Origin: Verrucomicrobiales bacterium | GTDB taxonomy: Bacteria > Verrucomicrobiota > Verrucomicrobiia > Limisphaerales > UBA9464 | Assembly (NCBI GenBank): GCA_003445095.1 | Contig: DLVS01000228.1 | Span: 1-9,643 of the forward strand | Direction of reading: 5' to 3' | DNA: 9,643 bases | In this document: positions 1 to 6,749 of the stretch, piece by piece | Layout of the letters: every line of letters starts with the position of its first letter | How positions within the stretch are numbered: position 1 is the first letter of the stretch | Made by a program: the position numbers and the translations under genes | The notes under the pieces: generated by a model | What the model saw: only the letters and a program-made list of their open reading frames with translations | What the model was told of the DNA's origin: nothing | Databases searched by the model: none

Positions 1-302
1 GGCGGCGACGATCTCGGCGGCTCACCGCCCCCGAATACACCCCGGAGAAATCCTTCCAAAGTTCCGACCGAATTGCCGGGCCCGCCGCCACCATAGTTTG
101 GCCCGCCACCCCAATTATTGCGCTGCACGACACCCCGAGAGCCGAGGGTTTGCCAGTCCTCCGGACTAATCGTCAGGTGAATCGTCCAAAGGTTAGTGAA
201 GCCGAATAGAGATGCCTGATTGGTGGCCGCGGCGGCTGACCCGCCCGCGGCGAACGCCAGGGCGACGAGCAGTCCCAGTAACAGTCCGGAGTGGCGTCTC
301 AT
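1..302 (-). CDS. Secreted CotH-like protein, N-terminal part (cut by window edge)
   Basis: An open frame of 100 codons runs from an ATG at 302 to the left edge without a stop, so only the N-terminus is visible. Residues 1-26 form a clear Sec signal peptide: MRRH, then a Leu/Ala-rich core ending in an Ala-rich stretch. Next comes LFGFTNLWTIHLTISPEDW (about residues 32-50), which resembles the opening of bacterial CotH-kinase-type secreted proteins, where a strand 'xxWxIHLxxxPExW' precedes the domain. A Gly/Asn/Pro-rich loop follows (about residues 60-80). Members of this family are usually several hundred residues long, and known CotH proteins are atypical protein kinases acting on extracellular proteins; the catalytic part lies outside the window. 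The signal peptide is seen directly, while the family assignment is an inference from a short stretch. No strong Shine-Dalgarno precedes the ATG. It is divergent from the GST-like gene. Confidence 0.6.
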   Translation of the reverse strand, partial: MRRHSGLLLGLLVALAFAAGGSAAAATNQASLFGFTNLWTIHLTISPEDWQTLGSRGVVQRNNWGGGPNYGGGGPGNSVGTLEGFLRGVFGGGEPPRSSP

Positions 303-582
303 ATCAGCGCTGAAGCTGACTGCGACCGTCGGGGAATGTTCACGAGAAAGCAACCGGGACCGCGGGAGGAAGCGGAAGGCACGGCCCTGTTCTGGGAAAC
401 GGGTATTCCAATGGACTTAAAGGCAGGCACCCACGTCGGCGAGCGGGGCCAGGACAACGCCTCCGATTTCAATGACCTGAATGACGCCAGTCTGATGGCC
501 AGGAGTTCTGGCGATCCCGTATAAGTGCCTTCGTTTTGACTGGCGGCAGCACTGCCGGTCCGACCAAATTCCGCCGCACCAA
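303..582. other. Divergent intergenic region, no gene seen
   Basis: This 280-base gap separates the leftward CotH-like gene from the rightward GST-like gene, so it should hold promoters for both. Short frames cross it on both strands, but they lack a ribosome binding site and have no recognisable protein character. I could not pick out a convincing promoter pair or operator. Confidence 0.5.
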
Positions 583-1248
583 ATGCCGGCGCCAAATCTC
601 TATCAGCTTCCCCACAGCCCGTTCTGCCTGCCCATCGCTCAGGCGCTGACGGCGTGGCAGGTTCCGTTCTCGGTGACCAACGTTTCGAATGGCAACCGTC
701 GGGAGATTGTGGAACTGACGAACGGCTCGAGTTACGAAGTTCCAGTTCTGGTTCACGGCGATCGAATCGTCTTCGAACACTCCGCCGATTCACAGAACGT
801 CGCCCGTTACGTGGATTCGATGTTCGCCCACGGCGCACTTTTTCCCGCCCGTTGGGAAGGCATTCAGTCGGTGCTGCTGCCGTATTTGGAGCGCGACGTC
901 GAGGGGCTGACGTTCCGATTGACCGACATTCACTACATTCCCGCTATCGCCGATTTGACCGAACGCACGTTGGTCATTCGGCACAAAGAACGCCGCTTCG
1001 GCCGCGGCTGCGTGGACCAGTGGCGTCAGCAACGCGAATCTCTGGCCGAACAGGCCGCGACCGCGATGCACCCTTTTGAGTTAATGCTGCAAGAAACCCC
1101 GTACCTGTTGGATCAACAACCCGTTTACGCGGATTTCCTGCTCCACGGAATTCTCCAAAACCTCACCTGGAATCACTGGAACCCGCTGCCACCGCTAGCC
1201 CGCATGACCGAGTGGTTCCAGCGTCTCAGCGCGTACCGCCATGGCTGA
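583..1248 (+). CDS. Glutathione S-transferase-like protein
   Basis: The protein has 221 residues, a normal GST length (200-230). An N-terminal thioredoxin-fold GST domain is indicated by LYQLPHSPFCLPI (residues 6-18). In it a single cysteine (Cys15) follows SPF, at the place where glutaredoxin-like and Cys-type GSTs carry their active residue. The cis-proline segment VPVL (53-56) and the glutathione-binding strand/helix (FEHSADSQNVARYVD, 64-78) follow. The remainder is the helical C-terminal domain, with a characteristic YADFLLHG helix (182-189). It would be a cytoplasmic thiol enzyme or binding protein; the substrate cannot be told from the sequence. The ATG at 583 has no strong Shine-Dalgarno. 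The stop overlaps the start of the next gene by 8 bases, which suggests coexpression and translational coupling. The fold assignment is fairly safe; true glutathione transferase activity is uncertain. Confidence 0.8.
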   Translation: MPAPNLYQLPHSPFCLPIAQALTAWQVPFSVTNVSNGNRREIVELTNGSSYEVPVLVHGDRIVFEHSADSQNVARYVDSMFAHGALFPARWEGIQSVLLPYLERDVEGLTFRLTDIHYIPAIADLTERTLVIRHKERRFGRGCVDQWRQQRESLAEQAATAMHPFELMLQETPYLLDQQPVYADFLLHGILQNLTWNHWNPLPPLARMTEWFQRLSAYRHG

Positions 1249-2347
1249 AGTCATTGCCCAAAACAAATTTCCCTGCCCGACCTGCGGCGCGGAAGCAACT
1301 TGGAATCCGGCGAAACAGGCGCTGGTCTGCAACTATTGCGGCACCGTCTCTCCGGCGAAGTTGGAAACGCAGGCGTCGGGCGCCACCGTCATCCAGGAAC
1401 ATGATCTCGTTGGGGCGCTGCGATCCATTCCGGACAGCCAGCGCGGCTGGAGCACCGAGCGAATCCAAGTGTTGTGCCAAAGTTGCCAAGCCATCTCCGT
1501 CTTCGAGCCCACCAGAGTGGGCCAGCGTTGTGACTTTTGCGGTTCCGCTTCCCTGGTTCGCTCGACCGATGTGAAGGAGCCGTTTCGTCCCGAAAGTGTG
1601 TTGCCCTTCAAAGTGAGCGACACCCAAGTCCGCGACAGCATTCGGCAATGGTATGGCCAGCGTTGGTTCGCCCCGAACGCGCTGGGAACCCGCGCCATGA
1701 CTGATCAGTTGCACGGAATCTATATCCCGTACTGGACCTTCGACGCGCAGGTACGCGCCGACTGGACGGCCGAAAGCGGCTATTACTACACCGTTATGGA
1801 GACGTTCACCGATGCCCAAGGCAATCGGCAAACGCGGCCGGTCCAGAAGATCCGCTGGGAACCCAGCGCCGGCCACCTCGATCATTTTTTTGATGACGAA
1901 CTCGTTTGTGCCTCCAAGGGGGTCGATCCGAAACTCATCCACGAGGTCGAACCTTTCCCGACCAAGGAGTTGACTCCATATCAGCCCAACTATCTCGCGG
2001 GTTGGGTCGTCGAGCGGTATCAAATTGACCTGGTGGCAGCGGCCCAACACAGCCGAGAAGTAATGACGGCCAAGCTCCAGCAACTATGCGCGAGTCAAGT
2101 ACCGGGCGACACCCAACGAAACCTGCAGGTCTCGGCCGATTGGTCAGGCCAAACGTTCAAACACATTCTCGTGCCGGTCTGGCTGCTGACTTATCAATTC
2201 GGCGGCCGAACTTTTCATGTGCTCGTCAACGGCACCAACGGAGCCATTGCCGGGAACTACCCCAAGAGCGCACTCAAGATTTTCTTGGCGATTGTCGGGG
2301 TGCTGTTCTTCGTCCTGTTGGTCGTGCTTCTGGGACGAAATCTGTGA
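1241..2347 (+). CDS. Double zinc-ribbon protein with C-terminal membrane anchor
   Basis: The protein has 368 residues. Two zinc-ribbon modules are visible: CPTC (Cys12, Cys15) with CNYC (Cys30, Cys33), and CQSC (Cys79, Cys82) with CDFC (Cys97, Cys100). A conserved-looking middle region follows, rich in aromatic residues (QWYGQRWFAPNAL, about 136-148; GIYIPYWTFDA, 159-169; ESGYYYTVMETFTD, 178-191). A hydrophobic helix at about 345-364 ends in GRNL. The domain after the ribbons therefore probably sits in the cytoplasm, tethered by the C-terminal helix. Relatives occur widely in bacteria and are annotated variously as TFIIB-type zinc-ribbon or PriA-like proteins. To my knowledge no function is established, and the helicase label should not be trusted here because no helicase motifs are present. 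The ATG at 1241 lies inside the end of the GST-like gene, so the two form an operon. Confidence 0.8.
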   Translation: MAEVIAQNKFPCPTCGAEATWNPAKQALVCNYCGTVSPAKLETQASGATVIQEHDLVGALRSIPDSQRGWSTERIQVLCQSCQAISVFEPTRVGQRCDFCGSASLVRSTDVKEPFRPESVLPFKVSDTQVRDSIRQWYGQRWFAPNALGTRAMTDQLHGIYIPYWTFDAQVRADWTAESGYYYTVMETFTDAQGNRQTRPVQKIRWEPSAGHLDHFFDDELVCASKGVDPKLIHEVEPFPTKELTPYQPNYLAGWVVERYQIDLVAAAQHSREVMTAKLQQLCASQVPGDTQRNLQVSADWSGQTFKHILVPVWLLTYQFGGRTFHVLVNGTNGAIAGNYPKSALKIFLAIVGVLFFVLLVVLLGRNL

Positions 2348-2501
2348 CGCCCCATTGGCCCCGAACGAGCGACAGGTCTCATCCCAAAGGCGCCGCCAGC
2401 GGTCCAGCCCCACGGCGAGGATTGGATAGAGTTAGGAATGGAGGGATGACCACTGCGGTCTTCACCCGGACCTGCACGGGCTTCCCCCTGCTCTACTCAA
2501 T

Positions 2502-3335
2502 TCACCGCGCCGGGGAGGCGCCCGGTCGCTGATACTCTTCCATCGCGCGGGGCATTAGCTCCTTGAGGTGTTCGATCCGCGTCGCGTGAGCCGGATGGGT
2601 GGAAGCAAATTCAGGGGGCTGCTGGCCCTGGCTCGCTTCCGCCATCCGTTGCCAAAATCCAACGGCCTCACGGGGATCGTACCCGGCGCGTGCCATGAAC
2701 AGCAGGCCAACTTCATCGGCCTCGGTCTCGTGTTCGCGACTAAAGGGGAGGATCACTCCAAACTTCGCTCCGGCGCCAATCGCTCCCAAGATTGCCCGTT
2801 GTTGATCCACGGGCATGTCGCCAAGCGACACGGACATTTGCGCTCCCGACATGAGTGTGTTGGCGATTTGCGATTGGAACAACCGTTGGGCTCCGTGACG
2901 ACTCGTCGCGTGCGCCATTTCGTGGCCCATGACGGTCGCTAGGCCCGCTTCGGTCTGGGCAACCGGGATGATACCCGTATAGACCACAATCTTGCCGCCG
3001 GGCAGACAGAATGCGTTGACCTGCGGACTACGAACCACGCTAACGCGCCAGTCGAAATTCCGGCCAGAGTCACCGGTGGCGGCGGCGAGGCGTTTGGCGA
3101 CCCGAGTCACGAGTTCGACCTCCGGACCGCTGGCGAGCACGTCTTCTTGCGCGAGGACTTGTTGATAGCTCTGGAGGCCAAGTTGGGCTTCTTGGTCCGG
3201 CGTCATCGCGACCCGCGCGGCGCGACCCGTTTCGGGATTCACAAAACGTTCGGAACCGCAGTACTGAAAGAGGACGACCACGACCGCAATCAAGATAGGG
3301 GCCAAGACGAATTTGCGGCGGCGTTCCATATCCAT
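2502..3335 (-). CDS. M48-family zinc metalloprotease, membrane-anchored
   Basis: The protein has 277 residues from the chosen ATG at 3335. A basic N-terminus (MDMERRRK) leads into one hydrophobic segment (about residues 9-24) ending in FQYC, followed by the conserved-looking FVNPETGR. The peptidase domain has the zinc motif HEMAH (138-142), the catalytic Glu139, and a downstream ETEAD (203-207) that supplies the third zinc ligand typical of M48 enzymes. The region before HEMAH (VNAFCLPGGKIVVYTG, 106-121) is also diagnostic. Relatives such as BepA and LoiP degrade or help assemble misfolded envelope proteins in the periplasm. QYC fits a lipobox poorly, so a plain membrane anchor is likelier than a lipoprotein. 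The frame could start upstream at 3464, but a GGTGAGGA-like ribosome site just before 3335 and the signal-anchor position favour this start. It is divergent from the ArsR gene. Confidence 0.92.
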   Translation of the reverse strand: MDMERRRKFVLAPILIAVVVVLFQYCGSERFVNPETGRAARVAMTPDQEAQLGLQSYQQVLAQEDVLASGPEVELVTRVAKRLAAATGDSGRNFDWRVSVVRSPQVNAFCLPGGKIVVYTGIIPVAQTEAGLATVMGHEMAHATSRHGAQRLFQSQIANTLMSGAQMSVSLGDMPVDQQRAILGAIGAGAKFGVILPFSREHETEADEVGLLFMARAGYDPREAVGFWQRMAEASQGQQPPEFASTHPAHATRIEHLKELMPRAMEEYQRPGASPAR

Positions 3336-3343
3336 ACTTGTAT

Positions 3344-3350
3344 CCTCACC
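3344..3350 (-). promoter_or_regulatory. Ribosome binding site deciding the M48 protease start
   Basis: On the minus strand GGTGAGG lies 8 bases before the ATG at 3335. It is the best Shine-Dalgarno match near this gene and argues against the 43-codon longer form starting at 3464. The extra residues of that form lack any signal-peptide character. Confidence 0.6.
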
Positions 3351-3394
3351 CCGCGGGACTGACAACCACCGGCATGAGTTCGTTTCACTTGGTA

Positions 3395-3410
3395 GTCCGC
3401 CACAGCGGAC
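3395..3410. repeat. Perfect palindrome in the M48/ArsR divergent region, candidate operator
   Basis: GTCCGC is followed by a 4-base spacer (CACA) and then its exact inverted copy GCGGAC. It lies near the middle of the 144-base gap between the divergent M48 protease and ArsR genes, about 60 bases from the protease start and 70 from the regulator start. That is a suitable position for an operator bound by a dimeric winged-helix protein such as the adjacent regulator. The inverted repeat is seen directly; its role as an operator is inference. A transcribed hairpin is the alternative. Confidence 0.45.
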
Positions 3411-3479
3411 ATCGAGTCGGTCTGGTCGCTCTGAGCAAAGCTTGAATTGCTGTCGCAGCCGCATAGCGTCTGATCACTG

Positions 3480-3794
3480 ATGGGCTCGGAACTTTGCGTC
3501 AAAAGGTTAGAGTCGCTGGCAGTCGACACGCGCTGGCGGATTGTCGGCGAGTTGGTGGTCAAACCGATGACGGTCAATGAGCTGACGGCGCAGATTGGAG
3601 CCAATCAATACAACGTCTCCAAACACCTTCGTATTCTTCGCAAAGCGGGCATCGTCGAAGCCGAGAAGACCGGAATTCACGTGGAATGCAGCATCGCCGA
3701 AGCACTGCGACAAAAGCCCCCCAAAGGACCGGCCGATCTCGACTTGGGGTGTTGCACTTTCCGCTTCGAACGTTCGCCCAAGGCATCTGAGTGA
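3480..3794 (+). CDS. ArsR/SmtB-type winged-helix transcriptional regulator
   Basis: The protein has 104 residues, the usual size for ArsR-family repressors. A helix-turn-helix region covers roughly residues 31-57 (TVNELTAQIG, then NQYNVSKHLRILRKAGIV, in which SKHLRIL is the recognition helix signature). The wing follows (58-72, TGIHVECSI). The C-terminus carries LGCCTFRF (89-96), with adjacent cysteines Cys91-Cys92; Cys6 and Cys70 are also present. The classical CVC metal motif in helix 3 is absent, so the inducer may be a thiol or redox signal, or there may be none. An in-frame stop lies three codons before the ATG at 3480, which fixes the start; no clear Shine-Dalgarno precedes it. Its last bases overlap a possible GTG start of the next gene, and it is divergent from the M48 protease with a palindrome between them. 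It probably regulates itself and one or both neighbours. Confidence 0.87.
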   Translation: MGSELCVKRLESLAVDTRWRIVGELVVKPMTVNELTAQIGANQYNVSKHLRILRKAGIVEAEKTGIHVECSIAEALRQKPPKGPADLDLGCCTFRFERSPKASE

Positions 3795-3904
3795 CTATCG
3801 AGTCGGCACCGTCTCCGAGCGGGCTGGCGCTCCACTGGTCGCCTGAAAGTCGTGAAGCGGACGGGGGGCGACGGCGGCGACGGCCATCAGACGACCATTT
3901 GCAA

Positions 3905-5191
3905 ATGAGATTCGCCCCTGAACCCTTGGTACTAACAAGACGCAAGAGGGTCTCACGCTGGTTTAGCGTACCCTGGCTGCTGCTCGTGGGCGCCTCAGCG
4001 ACGCTGGGTGAAGTCACGTATAAAGACTGGGATCAACCGCCCCATAGCTATTTCGAACGGACTCCGACGGACCGCTTCTCGCGGCTGAAGGCCCAACTCG
4101 AGTCCGGTGCGGTGTCGCTTGATCGCACCAGCGAGAAAGGATTTCTCCATAGCCTGCTGAAGCTCCTCGCGATTCCCGCCTCGTCGCAGATGCTCGTGTT
4201 TTCCACGACGAGCCTGCAGTTGAATCTGATCAATCCCTCGAACCCGCGCGCCCTTTACTTCAACGAAGACATTTACCTCGGATTCATTCCTGGCGGTCGA
4301 ATTGAGATCGTGTCGTTGGATCCAGAGTTAGGCGGTATCTTCTACATTTTCGACATCCCGAAAGACGGCGGGCCAATACGGATCGACCGTTCGACGCGTT
4401 GCATGAACTGCCATGCGGGAAGCGATACGGGCTACGTACCGGGGCTCACGATCAAATCCGTGGTGCCCGCATCGACCGGCGGAAGTCTGGACTCGTTCCG
4501 ACGCGAGCTGACGGGCCATGGCATTCCCCTCACCAATCGTTTCGGAGGATGGTACGTCACCGGCGCGGGCAATTTCACCAATCACTGGGGCAACCTCGTC
4601 GGCGATCTGACGGGGGGTGTACTTACGACGACACCTGTCTCTCTGGGGGCGCGATTCAACTATGATCGTTACCTCGTCACTTCGAGTGATCTTTTGCCGC
4701 AACTCGTCCACGAACATCAGGCGGGTTTTGTGAATCGGGTCGTGGAGGCCACTTACCGGGCTCGCACTTATCAGCACACGGACCCGGGTGGTCTGACCAC
4801 GGAACACCGCGAAGAGTTAGATCGACAGGCTCACGGAATCGTCAGGTACCTCCTGTTCTCCGACGAGGCGCCGCTTCCCCCCGGGGGTGTAACCGGCGAC
4901 GAAGCCTTCAAAGCGGACTTCCTAAGAACGCGCCGTGTCGTGCATGGCGCCTCCCTCAAGGATCTCGACTTGAATAACCGGCTCCTCAAGTTCCGGTGCA
5001 GCTACATGATTTACAGTCCTGTATTCCTTGGGCTACCCGAGGTGGTGAAGCGCCGCGTCTATGAGCATCTGGGCCACGCGCTCGACGAGAACGAGCCGAA
5101 CCCGGAGTACAAATATCTTACACCCGCCGAGAAGCGGGTCATTCGGCAGATCCTGCGGGAGACGCTGACCGATCTACCCGCGGGGTGGTAA
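3905..5191 (+). CDS. Secreted mono-haem c-type cytochrome-like protein of unknown function
   Basis: The protein has 428 residues from ATG 3905. A basic N-terminal region with a hydrophobic core (FSVPWLLLVGASATLG, 20-35) is a signal peptide. One covalent haem site, CMNCH (166-170), lies mid-protein, after a segment reading LYFNEDIYLGFIPGG (117-131). Further marks are GGWYVTGAGNFTNHWGN (214-230) and, near the C-terminus, RCSYMIYSP (364-372). I recall this arrangement from uncharacterised 'cytochrome c domain' proteins of Planctomycetota, Verrucomicrobiota and Acidobacteriota. It should act in the periplasm, probably in electron transfer or as a haem enzyme; no substrate can be named. Start choice: a GTG at 3791 overlaps the ArsR stop as GTGA and has AAGG 7 bases upstream, but it adds 38 Arg-rich residues before the signal peptide. 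A TTG at 3926 would also give a good signal peptide. I prefer 3905 and leave 3791 open. Confidence 0.8.
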   Translation: MRFAPEPLVLTRRKRVSRWFSVPWLLLVGASATLGEVTYKDWDQPPHSYFERTPTDRFSRLKAQLESGAVSLDRTSEKGFLHSLLKLLAIPASSQMLVFSTTSLQLNLINPSNPRALYFNEDIYLGFIPGGRIEIVSLDPELGGIFYIFDIPKDGGPIRIDRSTRCMNCHAGSDTGYVPGLTIKSVVPASTGGSLDSFRRELTGHGIPLTNRFGGWYVTGAGNFTNHWGNLVGDLTGGVLTTTPVSLGARFNYDRYLVTSSDLLPQLVHEHQAGFVNRVVEATYRARTYQHTDPGGLTTEHREELDRQAHGIVRYLLFSDEAPLPPGGVTGDEAFKADFLRTRRVVHGASLKDLDLNNRLLKFRCSYMIYSPVFLGLPEVVKRRVYEHLGHALDENEPNPEYKYLTPAEKRVIRQILRETLTDLPAGW

Positions 5192-5226
5192 GCTCGGGGC
5201 ACCCGCGTGCGCATCAGTGGAGGTGA

Positions 5227-5261
5227 GAAAGCAAAACGGGCACCCATCGAAGGATGCCCGT
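5227..5261 (-). terminator. Intrinsic terminator of the rhodanese gene
   Basis: On the minus strand a 10-base-pair stem (ACGGGCATCC with GGGTGCCCGT, one U-G pair) closes a UUCGAU loop. TTTTGCTTTC follows at once. It begins 23 bases after the rhodanese stop. Read on the plus strand, the wobble pair becomes a C-A mismatch and the following T-run is weaker. It is therefore primarily the rhodanese terminator, although it also lies just after the convergent cytochrome-like gene and may serve both. Confidence 0.8.
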
Positions 5262-5283
5262 CTTGTTTAGGAAGGACGATCTC

Positions 5284-5670
5284 CTACTGCGACTTTTCAA
5301 CTTTCTCGCCGGCCTTATTCCAACCAGCGATACCGGCCGACATGTGTTTCACATTCTTGTAGCCCAACTTCTGCGCAGCCTTGGCAGCAGCTTGGTAGGC
5401 CGTGCACCGAGGATTACCGCAATAAGCGATAATCAACGCATCTTTGTCCGCCGGAAGGGCTTTGGCAAAATTTGCCTCGATGACATCGAAATCGAGCGCG
5501 CCAGGGACGTGACCCTTCTTGTACGATTCGGTGCCATTCACGTCGATGATCGTGGCCTTTTTCGTTTCAATCAGCGCCTTGACCTCGGCGATGCTGACGT
5601 CTGGGAATTCGCCGGCGAAGGCGACAGTAGCCAGCAACGAGCCGGCAAACAGTGCGATTAGCTTCTTCAT
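5284..5670 (-). CDS. Periplasmic single-domain rhodanese-like protein
   Basis: The protein has 128 residues. An N-terminal signal peptide (MKKLIALFAGSLLATVAFAG) predicts export to the periplasm, with cleavage near AFA-G. The single rhodanese domain follows: IIDVNGTESYKKGHVPGA (41-58) and the active-site loop CGNPRCTAY (84-92), in which Cys84 is the expected persulfide-forming residue. Cys89 in the same loop gives a second thiol. The usual DVR motif reads DVN, so the conserved arginine is replaced by asparagine. The C-terminal HMSAGIAGWNKAG (109-121) is the typical closing segment. The probable role is sulfur transfer or thiol/redox chemistry in the envelope; the donor and acceptor are unknown. 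It is a single gene with its own terminator, convergent with the haem protein. No strong ribosome site was seen. Confidence 0.88.
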   Translation of the reverse strand: MKKLIALFAGSLLATVAFAGEFPDVSIAEVKALIETKKATIIDVNGTESYKKGHVPGALDFDVIEANFAKALPADKDALIIAYCGNPRCTAYQAAAKAAQKLGYKNVKHMSAGIAGWNKAGEKVEKSQ

Positions 5671-5896
5671 GATTTAAGAGTAGTTGTTCTTAGTGCTTGG
5701 TTGATTGTCTTTACCGAAGACTTCTAAACGCGTCGATGGTTACACATCCGACGCAGATTCTGATCCGGCACGCCTACGGGAACGTGAACGGCAAGACCAA
5801 GGATTGAGTAGCCGGCGTACCCAGCCCCATCAAACATTTTTCAGGTTCTACCACTTCCGACATCCTCCCTCGGGCTACCTCAGAGGGTCGGCCCCG

Positions 5897-5930
5897 GTTG
5901 AAAGTCCAACGCAGCAACCACCCGTGCTGC
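5897..5930. repeat. Tandem small hairpins after the six-helix membrane protein gene
   Basis: Two adjacent inverted repeats are visible. GCAGCA (5911-5916) pairs with TGCTGC (5925-5930) around an 8-base loop, and GTTG (5897-5900) pairs with CAAC (5907-5910). They lie a few bases past the minus-strand stop at 5933. No T-tract follows, so this is not a standard intrinsic terminator. It could be a 3'-end structure or chance. Confidence 0.3.
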
Positions 5931-5932
5931 TG

Positions 5933-6583
5933 CTAGGCAGTTTTGCTAGCCTCATCGAGCAAGGCACGCGCACGACTCTGACAAAGATAGAATGCCACAC
6001 CGAGGCCAGCGCCAAAACCGATGCCGTAGCAGAAGCCCCACATCAGCTTGGCCGTTAGCGGGTGCCAACGAATGAGCCATCCTTCGACCTCGCCACCGAT
6101 GAAATAGCCAAGCGAGTTCAGTACAAACAAAGAGCCAGTTACTTTGATCAACTCGCCGCGGGCATCGAATGCGGTGACGAGCATCCAACCCATGATCGCG
6201 GTCCCTGCGAATAATCCCGCGAGGCTCCCGGGATGCCCGCGCAACGCCAGCCAGCCAACAATCCAGGCCACGGAATAGGCGGCAAACGACAGGCCGAAGA
6301 GCTTGTAGAAACGAGTCAGCGAGCCAGGACCGATGACCAACCGATGCATCAACGGCCCGCTCAAGCCGATAAAGACGAGGGCGCAACACGCATACAGTCC
6401 CGCCTCACCAATGTGTTTATAAAACCAGCGCCCGAAGACTGCCCACGGGACGAAGCCGGCCAAGCTGACCACGGTGAATCCCACAATGCCACGGGCGAGC
6501 GACGCCTTGAGAGACGGAACGGTGGAAACCGCCGCTCGGGCGCGGTCAGCGATGCTCTGAGGATCGAGTTGAAACCAGCTCAT
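5933..6583 (-). CDS. Six-helix integral membrane protein of unknown function
   Basis: The protein has 216 residues from the ATG at 6583. An amphipathic N-terminal stretch (MSWFQLDPQSIADRARAAV, 1-19) is followed by about six hydrophobic segments, near residues 33-51, 61-83, 95-114, 119-139, 149-164 and 178-200. The tail is a short charged cytoplasmic-type sequence. Several helices contain Gly-rich faces (YGIGFGAGLGVAFYL, 186-200). No signature of a transporter, enzyme or sensor family is apparent, and I do not recognise the family. The frame extends upstream to a GTG at 6646, but those residues (FRFGGGVDHARLHG) lack membrane or signal character, so the ATG is preferred although its ribosome site is poor. 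Its neighbours give no functional clue. Confidence 0.75.
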   Translation of the reverse strand: MSWFQLDPQSIADRARAAVSTVPSLKASLARGIVGFTVVSLAGFVPWAVFGRWFYKHIGEAGLYACCALVFIGLSGPLMHRLVIGPGSLTRFYKLFGLSFAAYSVAWIVGWLALRGHPGSLAGLFAGTAIMGWMLVTAFDARGELIKVTGSLFVLNSLGYFIGGEVEGWLIRWHPLTAKLMWGFCYGIGFGAGLGVAFYLCQSRARALLDEASKTA

Positions 6584-6733
6584 CGGGAAAAGCGCGTGAA
6601 TTCCGTGTAGGCGAGCATGGTCCACTCCGCCGCCAAATCGGAACACAAAACGTTCAATAGCTGGATATGGCTCTCATGGTTGGACTACAAATGCACGCTT
6701 TCGCATATGATTGTCTTCCGGGTACAGATTGGC

Positions 6734-6738
6734 AGGAG
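6734..6738 (+). promoter_or_regulatory. Shine-Dalgarno of the broken prepilin-like gene
   Basis: AGGAG lies 11 bases before the ATG at 6750. It supports the view that the frame at 6750 was once translated, even though the downstream reading is now interrupted. Confidence 0.4.
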
Positions 6739-6749
6739 ATCGATGGTCC

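Noticed and set aside
299..838. Long minus-strand frame opposite the GST-like gene start
   Set aside because: It is very Arg/Ser-rich, has no recognisable domain, and overlaps both the CotH-like start region and a well-supported gene on the other strand. It is a GC-rich shadow frame.
1226..2083. A 285-codon minus-strand frame inside the zinc-ribbon gene
   Set aside because: The opposite strand encodes a protein with paired CxxC motifs and a membrane helix. The minus frame shows no domain and lies entirely within it.
5671..5932. Possible small gene or RNA between the rhodanese and the membrane protein
   Set aside because: A short plus-strand frame crosses it but has no ribosome site or recognisable content. 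Apart from the two small hairpins near 5897-5930 nothing structured was seen.
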